The notes below the pieces were generated by a model. It did not search any database, was not told where the DNA came from, and saw only the letters and a list, made by a program, of their open reading frames with translations. This document shows, piece by piece, positions 1-5,499 of a stretch of 10,166 bases of DNA (positions are counted from its first letter, which is position 1; the number at the start of each line of letters is the position of its first letter). Both the position numbers and the translations under genes were made by a program. Origin of the DNA: Methylomarinum sp. (lineage in GTDB: Bacteria; Pseudomonadota; Gammaproteobacteria; Methylococcales; Methylomonadaceae); contig WTAG01000244.1 in assembly GCA_013139755.1 (NCBI GenBank), positions 1 to 10,166 of the forward strand, given 5' to 3'.

Positions 1-7
1 ATAGGAG

Positions 8-577
8 ATGAGTACAGAAAATAACTGGAATCAGTTAAGAAATAATATAAAGTCATGTGGTTTATGCGAAGGGCTTAATTCTGAAGAATTAGGAACAGAT
101 AATGCGCCTGGTTACGGGAGTATAAATTCAACGGTTGTATTCATAGGTCAATCACTTTGCGGAAAACCTTGCATTGAAGCACAAAGACCATTTACTGGTG
201 GTTCAGGGAAATTGCTCGACCAAGCGTTTGAAGAGGCAAATGTAAGCAAAAAAGATATTTATATCACCAATGTTGTTAAGTGCCACCCACCAAATAATCG
301 TAAATCTGAAGAAAAAGAAATAAGCAATTGCACTCCTTATCTAAAACAAGAGTTGAACTGGATATCACCAGAACACATTATATGTTTAGGTAAAGATGCT
401 TGGGGATATTTCAATAAATCCATAGCTTCACCTTGTCGAAAAGAAATTAAAATGAACGGCAAGATAACAACAATCCATTTTGTATATCACCCTTCTTTTA
501 TAAAGCGGAAACCAAAAAAAGAACAAGAAAGTTATATTGACTCTATTGCTGAGGTGATTAAACTATCAAATGTATAA
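8..577 (+). CDS. Uracil-DNA glycosylase superfamily protein with predicted 4Fe-4S cluster (integron cassette gene)
   Basis: This 189-residue protein has the layout of iron-sulfur uracil-DNA glycosylases (families 4/5), which remove uracil or related damaged bases from DNA. Four cysteines have the expected cluster spacing: C17-x2-C20 near the N-terminus and C92-x15-C108. The segment RPFTGGSGKLLD (60-71) matches the uracil-pocket region, TNVVKC (87-92) the following strand, and HPS (161-163) the second active-site motif. The first motif is unusual: GQSLCG (47-52) replaces the family's GEAPG or GLAPG, so the activity or preferred substrate may differ. The ATG follows an AGGAG with almost no spacer, but an in-frame TAG at 2-4 excludes an earlier start. 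The stop codon lies inside the attC-like site that follows, as is typical of integron cassette genes. The superfamily call is firm; uracil excision itself is inferred. Confidence 0.85.
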   Translation: MSTENNWNQLRNNIKSCGLCEGLNSEELGTDNAPGYGSINSTVVFIGQSLCGKPCIEAQRPFTGGSGKLLDQAFEEANVSKKDIYITNVVKCHPPNNRKSEEKEISNCTPYLKQELNWISPEHIICLGKDAWGYFNKSIASPCRKEIKMNGKITTIHFVYHPSFIKRKPKKEQESYIDSIAEVIKLSNV

Positions 578-657
578 CAATCGCTTACACTCGGAAAAAT
601 AAAGCTACTACGCTTCCGCTATGCACCTTTCTTTTTCCGGTGAAGCGGACATTAGCT
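573..657 (+). other. Integron attC-like recombination site
   Basis: An imperfect palindrome of about 85 bases joins the end of the glycosylase gene to the end of the reverse-strand gene behind it. The left arm 582-604 pairs with 628-647: CGCTT-CAC-CGGAAAAA-AAAG on one side matches its reverse complement on the other, with two unpaired bases on the left arm only (A587 and T591) and one mismatch (T600 opposite C631). One-sided extrahelical bases are the hallmark by which integrases recognise the folded bottom strand of attC. The outer cores are TATAAC (573-578, R''-like) and ATTAGCT (651-657, R'-like; consensus GTTRRRY, so its first base deviates). The stop codon of each flanking gene falls inside a core. 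No integrase gene lies in the window. Confidence 0.75.
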
Positions 658-894
658 GTCTAAGGGAATACTCAATAAATAAAGAGTGTCTTTACTAAAA
701 TCTTGTTCGTGAGGCCATTCAATTGCACCAAAAGCTACTTTTACTTGTTTAAAATAATTAATATCTTTTAATTCATTGAATATACCTTTGTCCAGAAAAG
801 GACTGGCATCAAATAGTCTAACTTCCTTGTTTTCAAAAACTAGTTTTAATACGTATTCTTGTTTGACTTCAACACCAACAACATGAGGGTTCAT
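652..894 (-). CDS. DUF2442 domain protein (second gene of a DUF4160-DUF2442 pair)
   Basis: This small protein of 80 residues matches the DUF2442 family: a beta-rich N-terminus (VVGVEV, YVLKLVF, VRLFD) and the diagnostic C-terminal block IEWPHEQDF followed by DTLY (58-72). The start ATG is preceded by AGGA at about 7 bases, partly overlapping the stop codon of the upstream DUF4160 gene, so the two are co-transcribed and probably translationally coupled. The stop codon TAA is supplied by the R'-like core of the attC site, meaning the gene fills its cassette to the edge and lies opposite to the array direction. DUF4160-DUF2442 pairs are widespread; a toxin-antitoxin or other binary role has been suggested by such pairing, but the function is not established and is inference here. 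Confidence 0.85.
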   Translation of the reverse strand: MNPHVVGVEVKQEYVLKLVFENKEVRLFDASPFLDKGIFNELKDINYFKQVKVAFGAIEWPHEQDFSKDTLYLLSIPLDS

Positions 895-903
895 TTGAGT
901 ATC

Positions 904-1173
904 CTATTTTAATGGGTCAATTTTAAAAATTGGCTCACCATTAATTGCGAGCTCCCAGTCAGCCACAAGCTCATCCCTGTGAATTTCAATCCAAGCATCC
1001 ACAAGTTTCTGTTTGTCTTTTGGTAATTTACCTTCAATGATTGTCCCGCCAGGTATCTCAATAATAGCGTTATGGTCTTGATAATGCACATGAATATGCG
1101 GCAAGCTATGCTGTTGATTGTCGAAAAAGTACATGCGGATAATAATTCCGTAAAACATTGAAATTGTAGGCAT
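904..1173 (-). CDS. DUF4160 domain protein
   Basis: This 89-residue protein is a typical full-length DUF4160 member. It opens MPTISMFYGI, as family members do, carries the conserved histidine-rich motif PHIHVHY (25-31), then a beta segment (AIIEIPGG) and the helical block with W61 and W73 (WIEIHRDEL, ADWEL). A Shine-Dalgarno-like TAGGA lies about 7 bases before the ATG. It is the first gene of the two-gene unit, with DUF2442 starting 9 bases after its end. Because the unit points against the array, it needs its own promoter inside the cassette. An AT-rich TATAAA-like hexamer on the minus strand near 1205-1210 is a weak candidate for the -10 element. The domain call is firm; the biochemical role is unknown, and a histidine-mediated nuclease or metal function would be speculation. 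Confidence 0.87.
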   Translation of the reverse strand: MPTISMFYGIIIRMYFFDNQQHSLPHIHVHYQDHNAIIEIPGGTIIEGKLPKDKQKLVDAWIEIHRDELVADWELAINGEPIFKIDPLK

Positions 1174-1211
1174 ACTAATTCCTAGAGAAAGTTATGGCTC
1201 GTGTTTATAAT

Positions 1212-1231
1212 AGCTAACAAAAAGTTGCAGT
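1212..1231 (+). other. Orphan attC left arm (R''-L'') of a truncated cassette end
   Basis: AGCTAAC (1212-1218) is the exact reverse complement of GTTAGCT, and the cassette holding the DUF4160-DUF2442 pair begins with TTAGCT at 652. Within one cassette the R'' core should complement its own R', and this pair does. The AAAAAGTTGCAG that follows would be the L'' arm, but I find no matching CTGCAACT or GTTAGCT-like right arm in the next several hundred bases. The site therefore looks like half an attC, truncated where the array ends. A chance 7-base match is possible. Confidence 0.45.
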
Positions 1232-1422
1232 TGGCCGCTGGCATCGCAGTTCGTTTACAGAGGCCATTTTATATCATAGTTCAGTGTGTTGTCAGATGCC
1301 ATCGTATATCAGTCAGCGTCAACTGCACTTGGCGTTCAAGCTGTAGAAAAACCTAAAAAATCGTTTGAATTTGGTAAAATAGAGCATCAAAACCAATGTG
1401 ATGCTAATGGCCAAATATATTC

Positions 1423-1456
1423 CAGAAAATCCGAGGTCACAGAAAATCCGAGATCA
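1423..1456 (+). repeat. Tandem duplication of a 17-bp unit
   Basis: Two adjacent copies of CAGAAAATCCGAGNTCA occupy 1423-1439 and 1440-1456 and differ at one base (G versus A). The unit is immediately followed by the long palindrome at 1460-1492. Its function is unknown; slippage or remnants of a mobile-element end are possible. Confidence 0.8.
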
Positions 1457-1459
1457 GGC

Positions 1460-1492
1460 CTTACATTTGACATTTTTAATGTAAATTGTAAG
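1460..1492. repeat. Long AT-rich palindrome with a 3-base loop
   Basis: Arms 1460-1474 and 1478-1492 are complementary at 13 of 15 positions around a TTT loop. The pairing can be continued outward by GG at 1457-1459 against CC near 1494-1496, giving a GG-CTTACA...TGTAAG-ACC type frame. The near-perfect symmetry without a following U-tract argues against a simple terminator and for a dispersed palindromic element or a protein binding site. Confidence 0.65.
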
Positions 1493-1535
1493 ACCCCAAT
1501 GCCCATTAGATTTTAACCCGTAAGCCGGATAACGT

Positions 1536-1566
1536 GTAGGCTGGAAAAGCGGGAGCGCATTCCGGC
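1536..1566. repeat. REP-like hairpin element
   Basis: The sequence begins GTAGG and folds as a two-part stem: GCTGGAA (1540-1546) pairs with TTCCGGC (1560-1566) with one G-T pair, and GCG (1549-1551) pairs with CGC (1556-1558) around a GGAG loop. A GTAGG head followed by an imperfect GC-rich hairpin is the usual architecture of repetitive extragenic palindromes dispersed by RAYT transposases. A second GCCGG at 1524-1528 just upstream could offer an alternative fold. Whether it is repeated elsewhere cannot be judged from one window. Confidence 0.55.
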
Positions 1567-1586
1567 ATTTGCGGTGAAATACATAA

Positions 1587-1694
1587 GGTCTTATTAATTA
1601 TCTGGCAAGTCACCCTCAACAGAGTGTAGTCATGCAGGGAACAGACGGTATTCTAATGAATTATTTTGTGGATAAAGGTTACATTAGTTCTTAA
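1587..1694 (+). pseudogene. C-terminal remnant of an unidentified gene
   Basis: A frame with protein-like composition opens directly after TAA (1584-1586) and runs 35 codons to TAA (1692-1694). It begins GLINYLASHPQQSVV and continues MQGTDGILMNYFVDKGYISS. There is no ATG, GTG or TTG start in its first half and no ribosome binding site before the internal ATG at 1632. The stop abuts a strong terminator whose stem starts in the stop codon, which is what the real end of a gene looks like. I read it as the surviving tail of a gene whose body was replaced by the cassette/REP material to the left. The family is not recognised. The alternative, a 20-codon peptide from 1632, lacks translation signals. 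Confidence 0.45.
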
Positions 1695-1722
1695 AGCCCT
1701 CCCCAGCAAGGGGGGGGCTTTT
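1693..1722 (+). terminator. Strong rho-independent terminator
   Basis: AAAGCCCTCCCC, loop AGCAA, then GGGGGGGGC and TTTT form a GC-rich stem followed by a U-tract. One position (T1700 opposite G) is a wobble pair. It lies directly behind the headless gene fragment and insulates the lipid operon starting at 1788 from upstream transcription. A complementary A-run on the left gives it some bidirectional character. Confidence 0.88.
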
Positions 1723-1787
1723 AATAGATCAAAATATCTAAGATTCAACACTTAATGGTGACATAGACTTAAAGAAAATAAACGCTG

Positions 1788-2291
1788 ATGGAAATGAATA
1801 CCCTTTGCTGGCAATGTATCATTAATATTTTATTACTATTAGTTATTGCCAATGGCATGCCTTTACTGGCGCGTAAGATTTTTGCTGCCTATGGCGCCTG
1901 GCCCATTGATTTTGGTATTACGTTTTACGATAACCACCCCTTATTGGGTTACAGTAAAACCTGGCGGGGCCTGGTTGCCGCCATTTTGTCAACTACCTTA
2001 ATAGCCCCCGTATTCGGACTGTCGTTTCAGACAGGTGCAATATTCGGTCTACTGGTAATGTCTGGAGATTTAGCGGCCAGTTTTACTAAACGCCGTCTTG
2101 GTCTGATCGAAAGCAGTCGCTTCAGACTAATTGATGTATTGCCTGAGTCCCTGATACCGGTATTCATTTTACGCGATACACTTGAACTAAATATCCTGAC
2201 CGGTTTTATGGTTGTCACTTTATTTTTTATTATTGAAGTGATACTTTCACCCCTATTGTTTAAGCTACATATTCGTCATAAACCCTATTAA
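1788..2291 (+). CDS. CDP-archaeol synthase family (CarS/DUF46-like) integral membrane protein
   Basis: This 167-residue membrane protein matches the CarS/DUF46 family, whose archaeal members transfer CMP from CTP to archaetidic acid, giving CDP-archaeol. Visible signatures are NGMP (22-25), PIDFG (39-43), the block D48 followed by PLLGYSKTWRG (51-61), and GDLAASFTKRR (93-103). Hydrophobic segments fall near 9-27, 62-77, 80-92, 121-140 and 139-158. The usual C-terminal LDQxD motif is replaced by LIDVLPE (114-120), a divergence seen here directly. As bacteria lack archaetidic acid, the substrate is probably another lipid phosphate; this is inference. It is the first gene of an operon with a YbhP-like protein and a CDP-alcohol phosphatidyltransferase. 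The start could be ATG 1788 or ATG 1794; neither has a good ribosome binding site. Confidence 0.85.
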   Translation: MEMNTLCWQCIINILLLLVIANGMPLLARKIFAAYGAWPIDFGITFYDNHPLLGYSKTWRGLVAAILSTTLIAPVFGLSFQTGAIFGLLVMSGDLAASFTKRRLGLIESSRFRLIDVLPESLIPVFILRDTLELNILTGFMVVTLFFIIEVILSPLLFKLHIRHKPY

Positions 2292-2331
2292 GTTTAAACT
2301 TGTACCAACAAACGCCGGAGTAAACGTTTTT

Positions 2332-3084
2332 ATGCGCAAAAATCAATTACGCGTTCTTACTTACAATATTCACAAAGGTTTTAGCGTTGGTAATCGGTAT
2401 TTTATATTGCACCAGATTCGAGAGGCTTTAGAAAAAACTGATGCTGATATCTTGTTTCTGCAGGAAATGCAGGGAAAACATAGCAAACACGAGCAAAAAC
2501 ACACAAACTGGCCGGAATGTTCACATTCAGAGTTTTTAGCTAAAGATATATGGCCGCACTTTGCTTATGGCAAAAATGCCATGTACAAGGTGGGGCATCA
2601 TGGCAATGCCTTACTAAGTAAATATGCCTTACTGCGCTGGGAAAATATTAACGTCTCTCCCTTCATCTGGGCCAGTCGCAGTTTATTACATGGTGTTATC
2701 CAACTTCCGGAGAGTTCGAGTGAATTACATATTATTTGCATTCATTTAGGCTTGCTTGGCATGGAACGACGCCGACAAATTAACACCCTGTGTCAGCACA
2801 TAGAAGCGCATGTGCCACGGGACGCGCCCTTAATTGCTGCGGGTGACTTTAATGACTGGACAGGGCAAGCCGAAAAGCAATTTTATCAACATCTAAATTT
2901 GCAAGAAGCCCACCAAACACTACATAACCGCTATGCTAAAACCTTTCCCGCCTGGTTGCCGATGTTACAAATGGACCGTATATATTATCGCGGCTTACAA
3001 CCCATCACTTGCGAACGGCTGACTCATGCGCCGTGGAACCGTTTATCGGATCATGCACCTCTGTCAGCAACTTTTGATATCTAA
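2332..3084 (+). CDS. ybhP: Endonuclease/exonuclease/phosphatase family protein, YbhP-like
   Basis: A soluble 250-residue metal-dependent phosphoesterase of the EEP fold. Catalytic signatures are in order: YNIHKG (11-16, with N12), LQE (43-45, metal-binding E45), GHHGNALLSK (88-97), HLG (138-140), GDFND (171-175, with D172 and N174), MDR (214-216) and SDH (239-241, general base H241). The N-terminal stretch with HKGF, NRYFIL and the WPECSHSEFLA region resembles E. coli YbhP (also about 250 residues), which is encoded beside cardiolipin synthase ClsB. A lipid-related phosphodiester substrate is therefore more likely than DNA, though this is inference. GGAG lies 11 bases before the ATG. The gene starts 40 bases after the CarS-like gene and ends 2 bases before the phosphatidyltransferase. 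The symbol denotes family resemblance, not proven orthology. Confidence 0.85.
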   Translation: MRKNQLRVLTYNIHKGFSVGNRYFILHQIREALEKTDADILFLQEMQGKHSKHEQKHTNWPECSHSEFLAKDIWPHFAYGKNAMYKVGHHGNALLSKYALLRWENINVSPFIWASRSLLHGVIQLPESSSELHIICIHLGLLGMERRRQINTLCQHIEAHVPRDAPLIAAGDFNDWTGQAEKQFYQHLNLQEAHQTLHNRYAKTFPAWLPMLQMDRIYYRGLQPITCERLTHAPWNRLSDHAPLSATFDI

Positions 3085-3086
3085 AA

Positions 3087-3668
3087 ATGCACAAAAATCT
3101 AATTCAAGAACTATCAACTTTACCCAATTTACTTACCTGTTTCCGTTTTTTTAGTGCGCCTTTGTTGTTATGGCTGGCATGGTCAGGGTATGCGAATTAT
3201 TTTCTATTTTTACTGGCAATCACTTTTTTAAGCGATGTTCTGGATGGTATGGCAGCCCGCCTGTTAAAACAGCAAAGCGAGTTAGGCGCTATCCTTGATA
3301 GCGTGGCTGATCTGCTCATTTATAGCACCATCGCCATAAGCGCTTGGTGGCTTTGGCCAGTCGTTATGCGACGCGAAATGTTTTTTGTGGTGATAACCGT
3401 TATCAGCTATTTGTTGCCCTGTAGCATAGGCTATATCAAGTTTCGCACTATCACCAGTTACCATACCTGGCTGGTTAAAATTGCCGCCGCACTTATGGGG
3501 TCCTCTTTTTTTATTTTATTGATTTTTGATATCGCCTGGCCCTTTCGGATAGCCGCTTTCATTTGCCTGCTTGCAGCACTGGAAGAAATTCTAATCACTC
3601 TTTATCTATCTGAATTACATTCCAATGTATGCTCACTCTGGCATGTTATAAAGGCACATTCTCATTAA
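3087..3668 (+). CDS. CDP-alcohol phosphatidyltransferase family protein
   Basis: This 193-residue integral membrane enzyme carries the complete CDP-alcohol phosphotransferase signature D50-x2-D53-G54-x2-A57-R58-x8-G67-x3-D71-x3-D75. These aspartates bind the metal and CDP-lipid and activate the incoming alcohol. The N-terminal TLPNLLTCFRF (11-21) is the usual lead-in to the first membrane helix, and about six hydrophobic segments follow. It would displace CMP from a CDP-lipid with an alcohol such as glycerol phosphate, serine, inositol or another lipid; the acceptor cannot be read from sequence. It starts only 2 bases after the YbhP-like gene, with no clear Shine-Dalgarno, so translational coupling is likely. 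Length is close to PgsA-type enzymes, but the operon context argues for a specialised paralogue rather than the housekeeping PgsA. Confidence 0.9.
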   Translation: MHKNLIQELSTLPNLLTCFRFFSAPLLLWLAWSGYANYFLFLLAITFLSDVLDGMAARLLKQQSELGAILDSVADLLIYSTIAISAWWLWPVVMRREMFFVVITVISYLLPCSIGYIKFRTITSYHTWLVKIAAALMGSSFFILLIFDIAWPFRIAAFICLLAALEEILITLYLSELHSNVCSLWHVIKAHSH

Positions 3669-3741
3669 TATCTAATAATGAAAACCGCCTGACTTTCGAC
3701 CAGCACTCAATTAATAAGCCATAAAAACTCACTCATGATCT

Positions 3742-5499
3742 TTAATCCAACGCCTCCAACCAAATGCATTGATAAGGATACAATTTTAACTCTCGAGTAT
3801 TTTTACTCAGTGCAGTACGCTCAATCAGGTCTCGCCAAACACCCGAACCCTCTGCTAATGGGTGCTCCGGTAATTGCAGTGTCTGAATTTCTGCGGTGAT
3901 ATTGCTGACGGCCAGTATTCGTTGTTGCTGATCTGTACTCATACGCCAGAATGCAAACAAATGCTCTCCCAGTGCAATGGTTTCCTGAATTGCATCGGGG
4001 TGAAAAGCCGATTGCCTTCGTCGTATTTTTAACAAGCGTTTTAACTCATGAAAAACCACGGCATGGGGCGATGTCGGATTATTCAACAATTCCAGCAGTT
4101 CATCATATTGCCATTTACGACGGTTAATAGAACGGGTGCGCCCTGTTTGTTCTACCCCTTGATAGTCATTACCCGTAGCGGTAATACTATGAAAGTAAAT
4201 GGCAGGAATCCCCTGCAAGGCAATCATAATGGCATGGACACAAATAAAACGCTGCACTTGATATTCGTCAACGCCCTGATGTGTTCCTTTTAAGGCATCA
4301 AACAATGCGATATTGATTTCATAGGGTGATTCCTTGCCCAGCTGGTCAGTTCGCATGCTGACATAGCCCCCATATTCATGCATGCCATCAACTAAAGACA
4401 ACACCTCCTGCTCTGGCAAAATACCTTCTGCCGGGCGTAAACCAATGCCATCATGCGAAGCGATAAAATTCAGATAGGTACAATTTTTTTGCGGCCGGGG
4501 AATGTCTTTTGCCCACTGACTCAAATACAGGCTGTTACCATGATACAAGGCATGCAGTAACAAAGGCGGCAGGGTAAATTGATAGACCATGTGTGCTTCA
4601 TCGCTATTGCCAAAATAGCGCAGATTCTCACCATTAGGTACATTGGTTTCAGTAATTATGATGGTATCTGGTGCAGCGACATCGACAATACCACGTAGTA
4701 ATTTCACCACTTCATGGGTTTCACGTAAATTGATGCAGCGAGTGCCTAGTTTTTTCCATAAAAAAGCAATGGCATCCAGCCGAATAAAGCGTGAGCCTTT
4801 GGCTATATATAGCAGTAAAATGTCGATAAATTCAAACAGTACATCTGGGTTGGCAAAATTAACATCTATTTGATCTTCCCCAAACGTCGCCCAGACATGC
4901 TGAACACCTTCGTGTGTATGAGCAGGCACTAACACGGGCGTACTGCGTGGCCTAACAACCATAGATACGTCAGTTTCAGCTGGCATTTCGGTAAAATAAT
5001 CACAGCCTGGTTTTATTCGACTTAAATAATCAATAAACCAAAGATTTTCCCTTGAAACATGATTAATCACCAAATCGGTCATTAAACAAAAATCCTGACT
5101 GATCCGCTCAATATCTGACCATTCCCCCAGCGTAGGATTAACTGTTTTATAGTCAATCACAGCAAAACCATCATCAGAACTATAGGGAAAATAAGGCAAT
5201 ACATGCACACAGTTGATACTGTCTGCAAGATGCAAAGTAAGAAACTCATACAATGTCTGCAAAGGCACTTCATCAGTCTGCTGCACGGTATCACCATAGG
5301 TGACCAGGATGACATCCTGTTCATTCCAGAGTTCTGATTTTTTTAGCTCTGGTGCAATGGAGAATGAACGTAAACGATCAATCAAGCATTCCATTAATTG
5401 ATGTGTGCGACTTTCTCCATAAAGAAACTTAAGACGCGCCTCTGCCTTTTGTGTAAACCAGTGAGGTAATTCGTTAGTAGGCAATGCCGTTTTACTCAT
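3742..5499 (-). CDS. GH13_18 sugar phosphorylase (probable glucosylglycerate phosphorylase-like)
   Basis: A 585-residue glycoside hydrolase family 13 enzyme of the phosphorylase subfamily, which reversibly splits an alpha-glucoside with phosphate to give glucose 1-phosphate. The conserved regions are region I DLVINHVS (142-149), region II FIRLDAIAFLWK (238-249, nucleophile D242), region III ITETNVPNGEN (282-292, acid/base E284) and region IV ASHDGIGLRP (347-356, transition-state D350). Sucrose phosphorylases run about 490-505 residues. The extra N-terminal helical region (1-60) and overall length fit the glucosylglycerate/glucosylglycerol phosphorylase-like branch, but substrate assignment is inference. 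The start ATG overlaps the stop of the upstream sensor gene (ATGA, 5496-5499) and lacks its own Shine-Dalgarno, so it is translationally coupled. It converges on the lipid operon with a 73-base gap and no obvious terminator. Confidence 0.88.
   Translation of the reverse strand: MSKTALPTNELPHWFTQKAEARLKFLYGESRTHQLMECLIDRLRSFSIAPELKKSELWNEQDVILVTYGDTVQQTDEVPLQTLYEFLTLHLADSINCVHVLPYFPYSSDDGFAVIDYKTVNPTLGEWSDIERISQDFCLMTDLVINHVSRENLWFIDYLSRIKPGCDYFTEMPAETDVSMVVRPRSTPVLVPAHTHEGVQHVWATFGEDQIDVNFANPDVLFEFIDILLLYIAKGSRFIRLDAIAFLWKKLGTRCINLRETHEVVKLLRGIVDVAAPDTIIITETNVPNGENLRYFGNSDEAHMVYQFTLPPLLLHALYHGNSLYLSQWAKDIPRPQKNCTYLNFIASHDGIGLRPAEGILPEQEVLSLVDGMHEYGGYVSMRTDQLGKESPYEINIALFDALKGTHQGVDEYQVQRFICVHAIMIALQGIPAIYFHSITATGNDYQGVEQTGRTRSINRRKWQYDELLELLNNPTSPHAVVFHELKRLLKIRRRQSAFHPDAIQETIALGEHLFAFWRMSTDQQQRILAVSNITAEIQTLQLPEHPLAEGSGVWRDLIERTALSKNTRELKLYPYQCIWLEALD

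Larger units (their letters stand above)
1232..1586. other. Non-coding junction between cassette array and older chromosome
   Basis: No convincing gene lies here. A 76-codon open frame starting at a TTG at 1286 crosses a tandem repeat and a long palindrome and looks fortuitous. The stretch holds, in order, GC-richer sequence after the orphan attC arm, the tandem 17-mer (1423-1456), the long palindrome (1460-1492) and the REP-like hairpin (1536-1566). It ends at the TAA (1584-1586) that precedes a headless gene fragment. The density of small repeats suggests a deletion or insertion junction. Confidence 0.5.

Noticed and set aside
1286..1516. 76-codon plus-strand frame with a TTG start
   Set aside because: It has no ribosome binding site, runs through the tandem 17-mer and the long palindrome, and shows no recognisable motif; it is best explained as chance.
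3669..3741. Bidirectional terminator between the convergent operons
   Set aside because: No stable stem followed by a U-tract could be found on either strand in these 73 bases.
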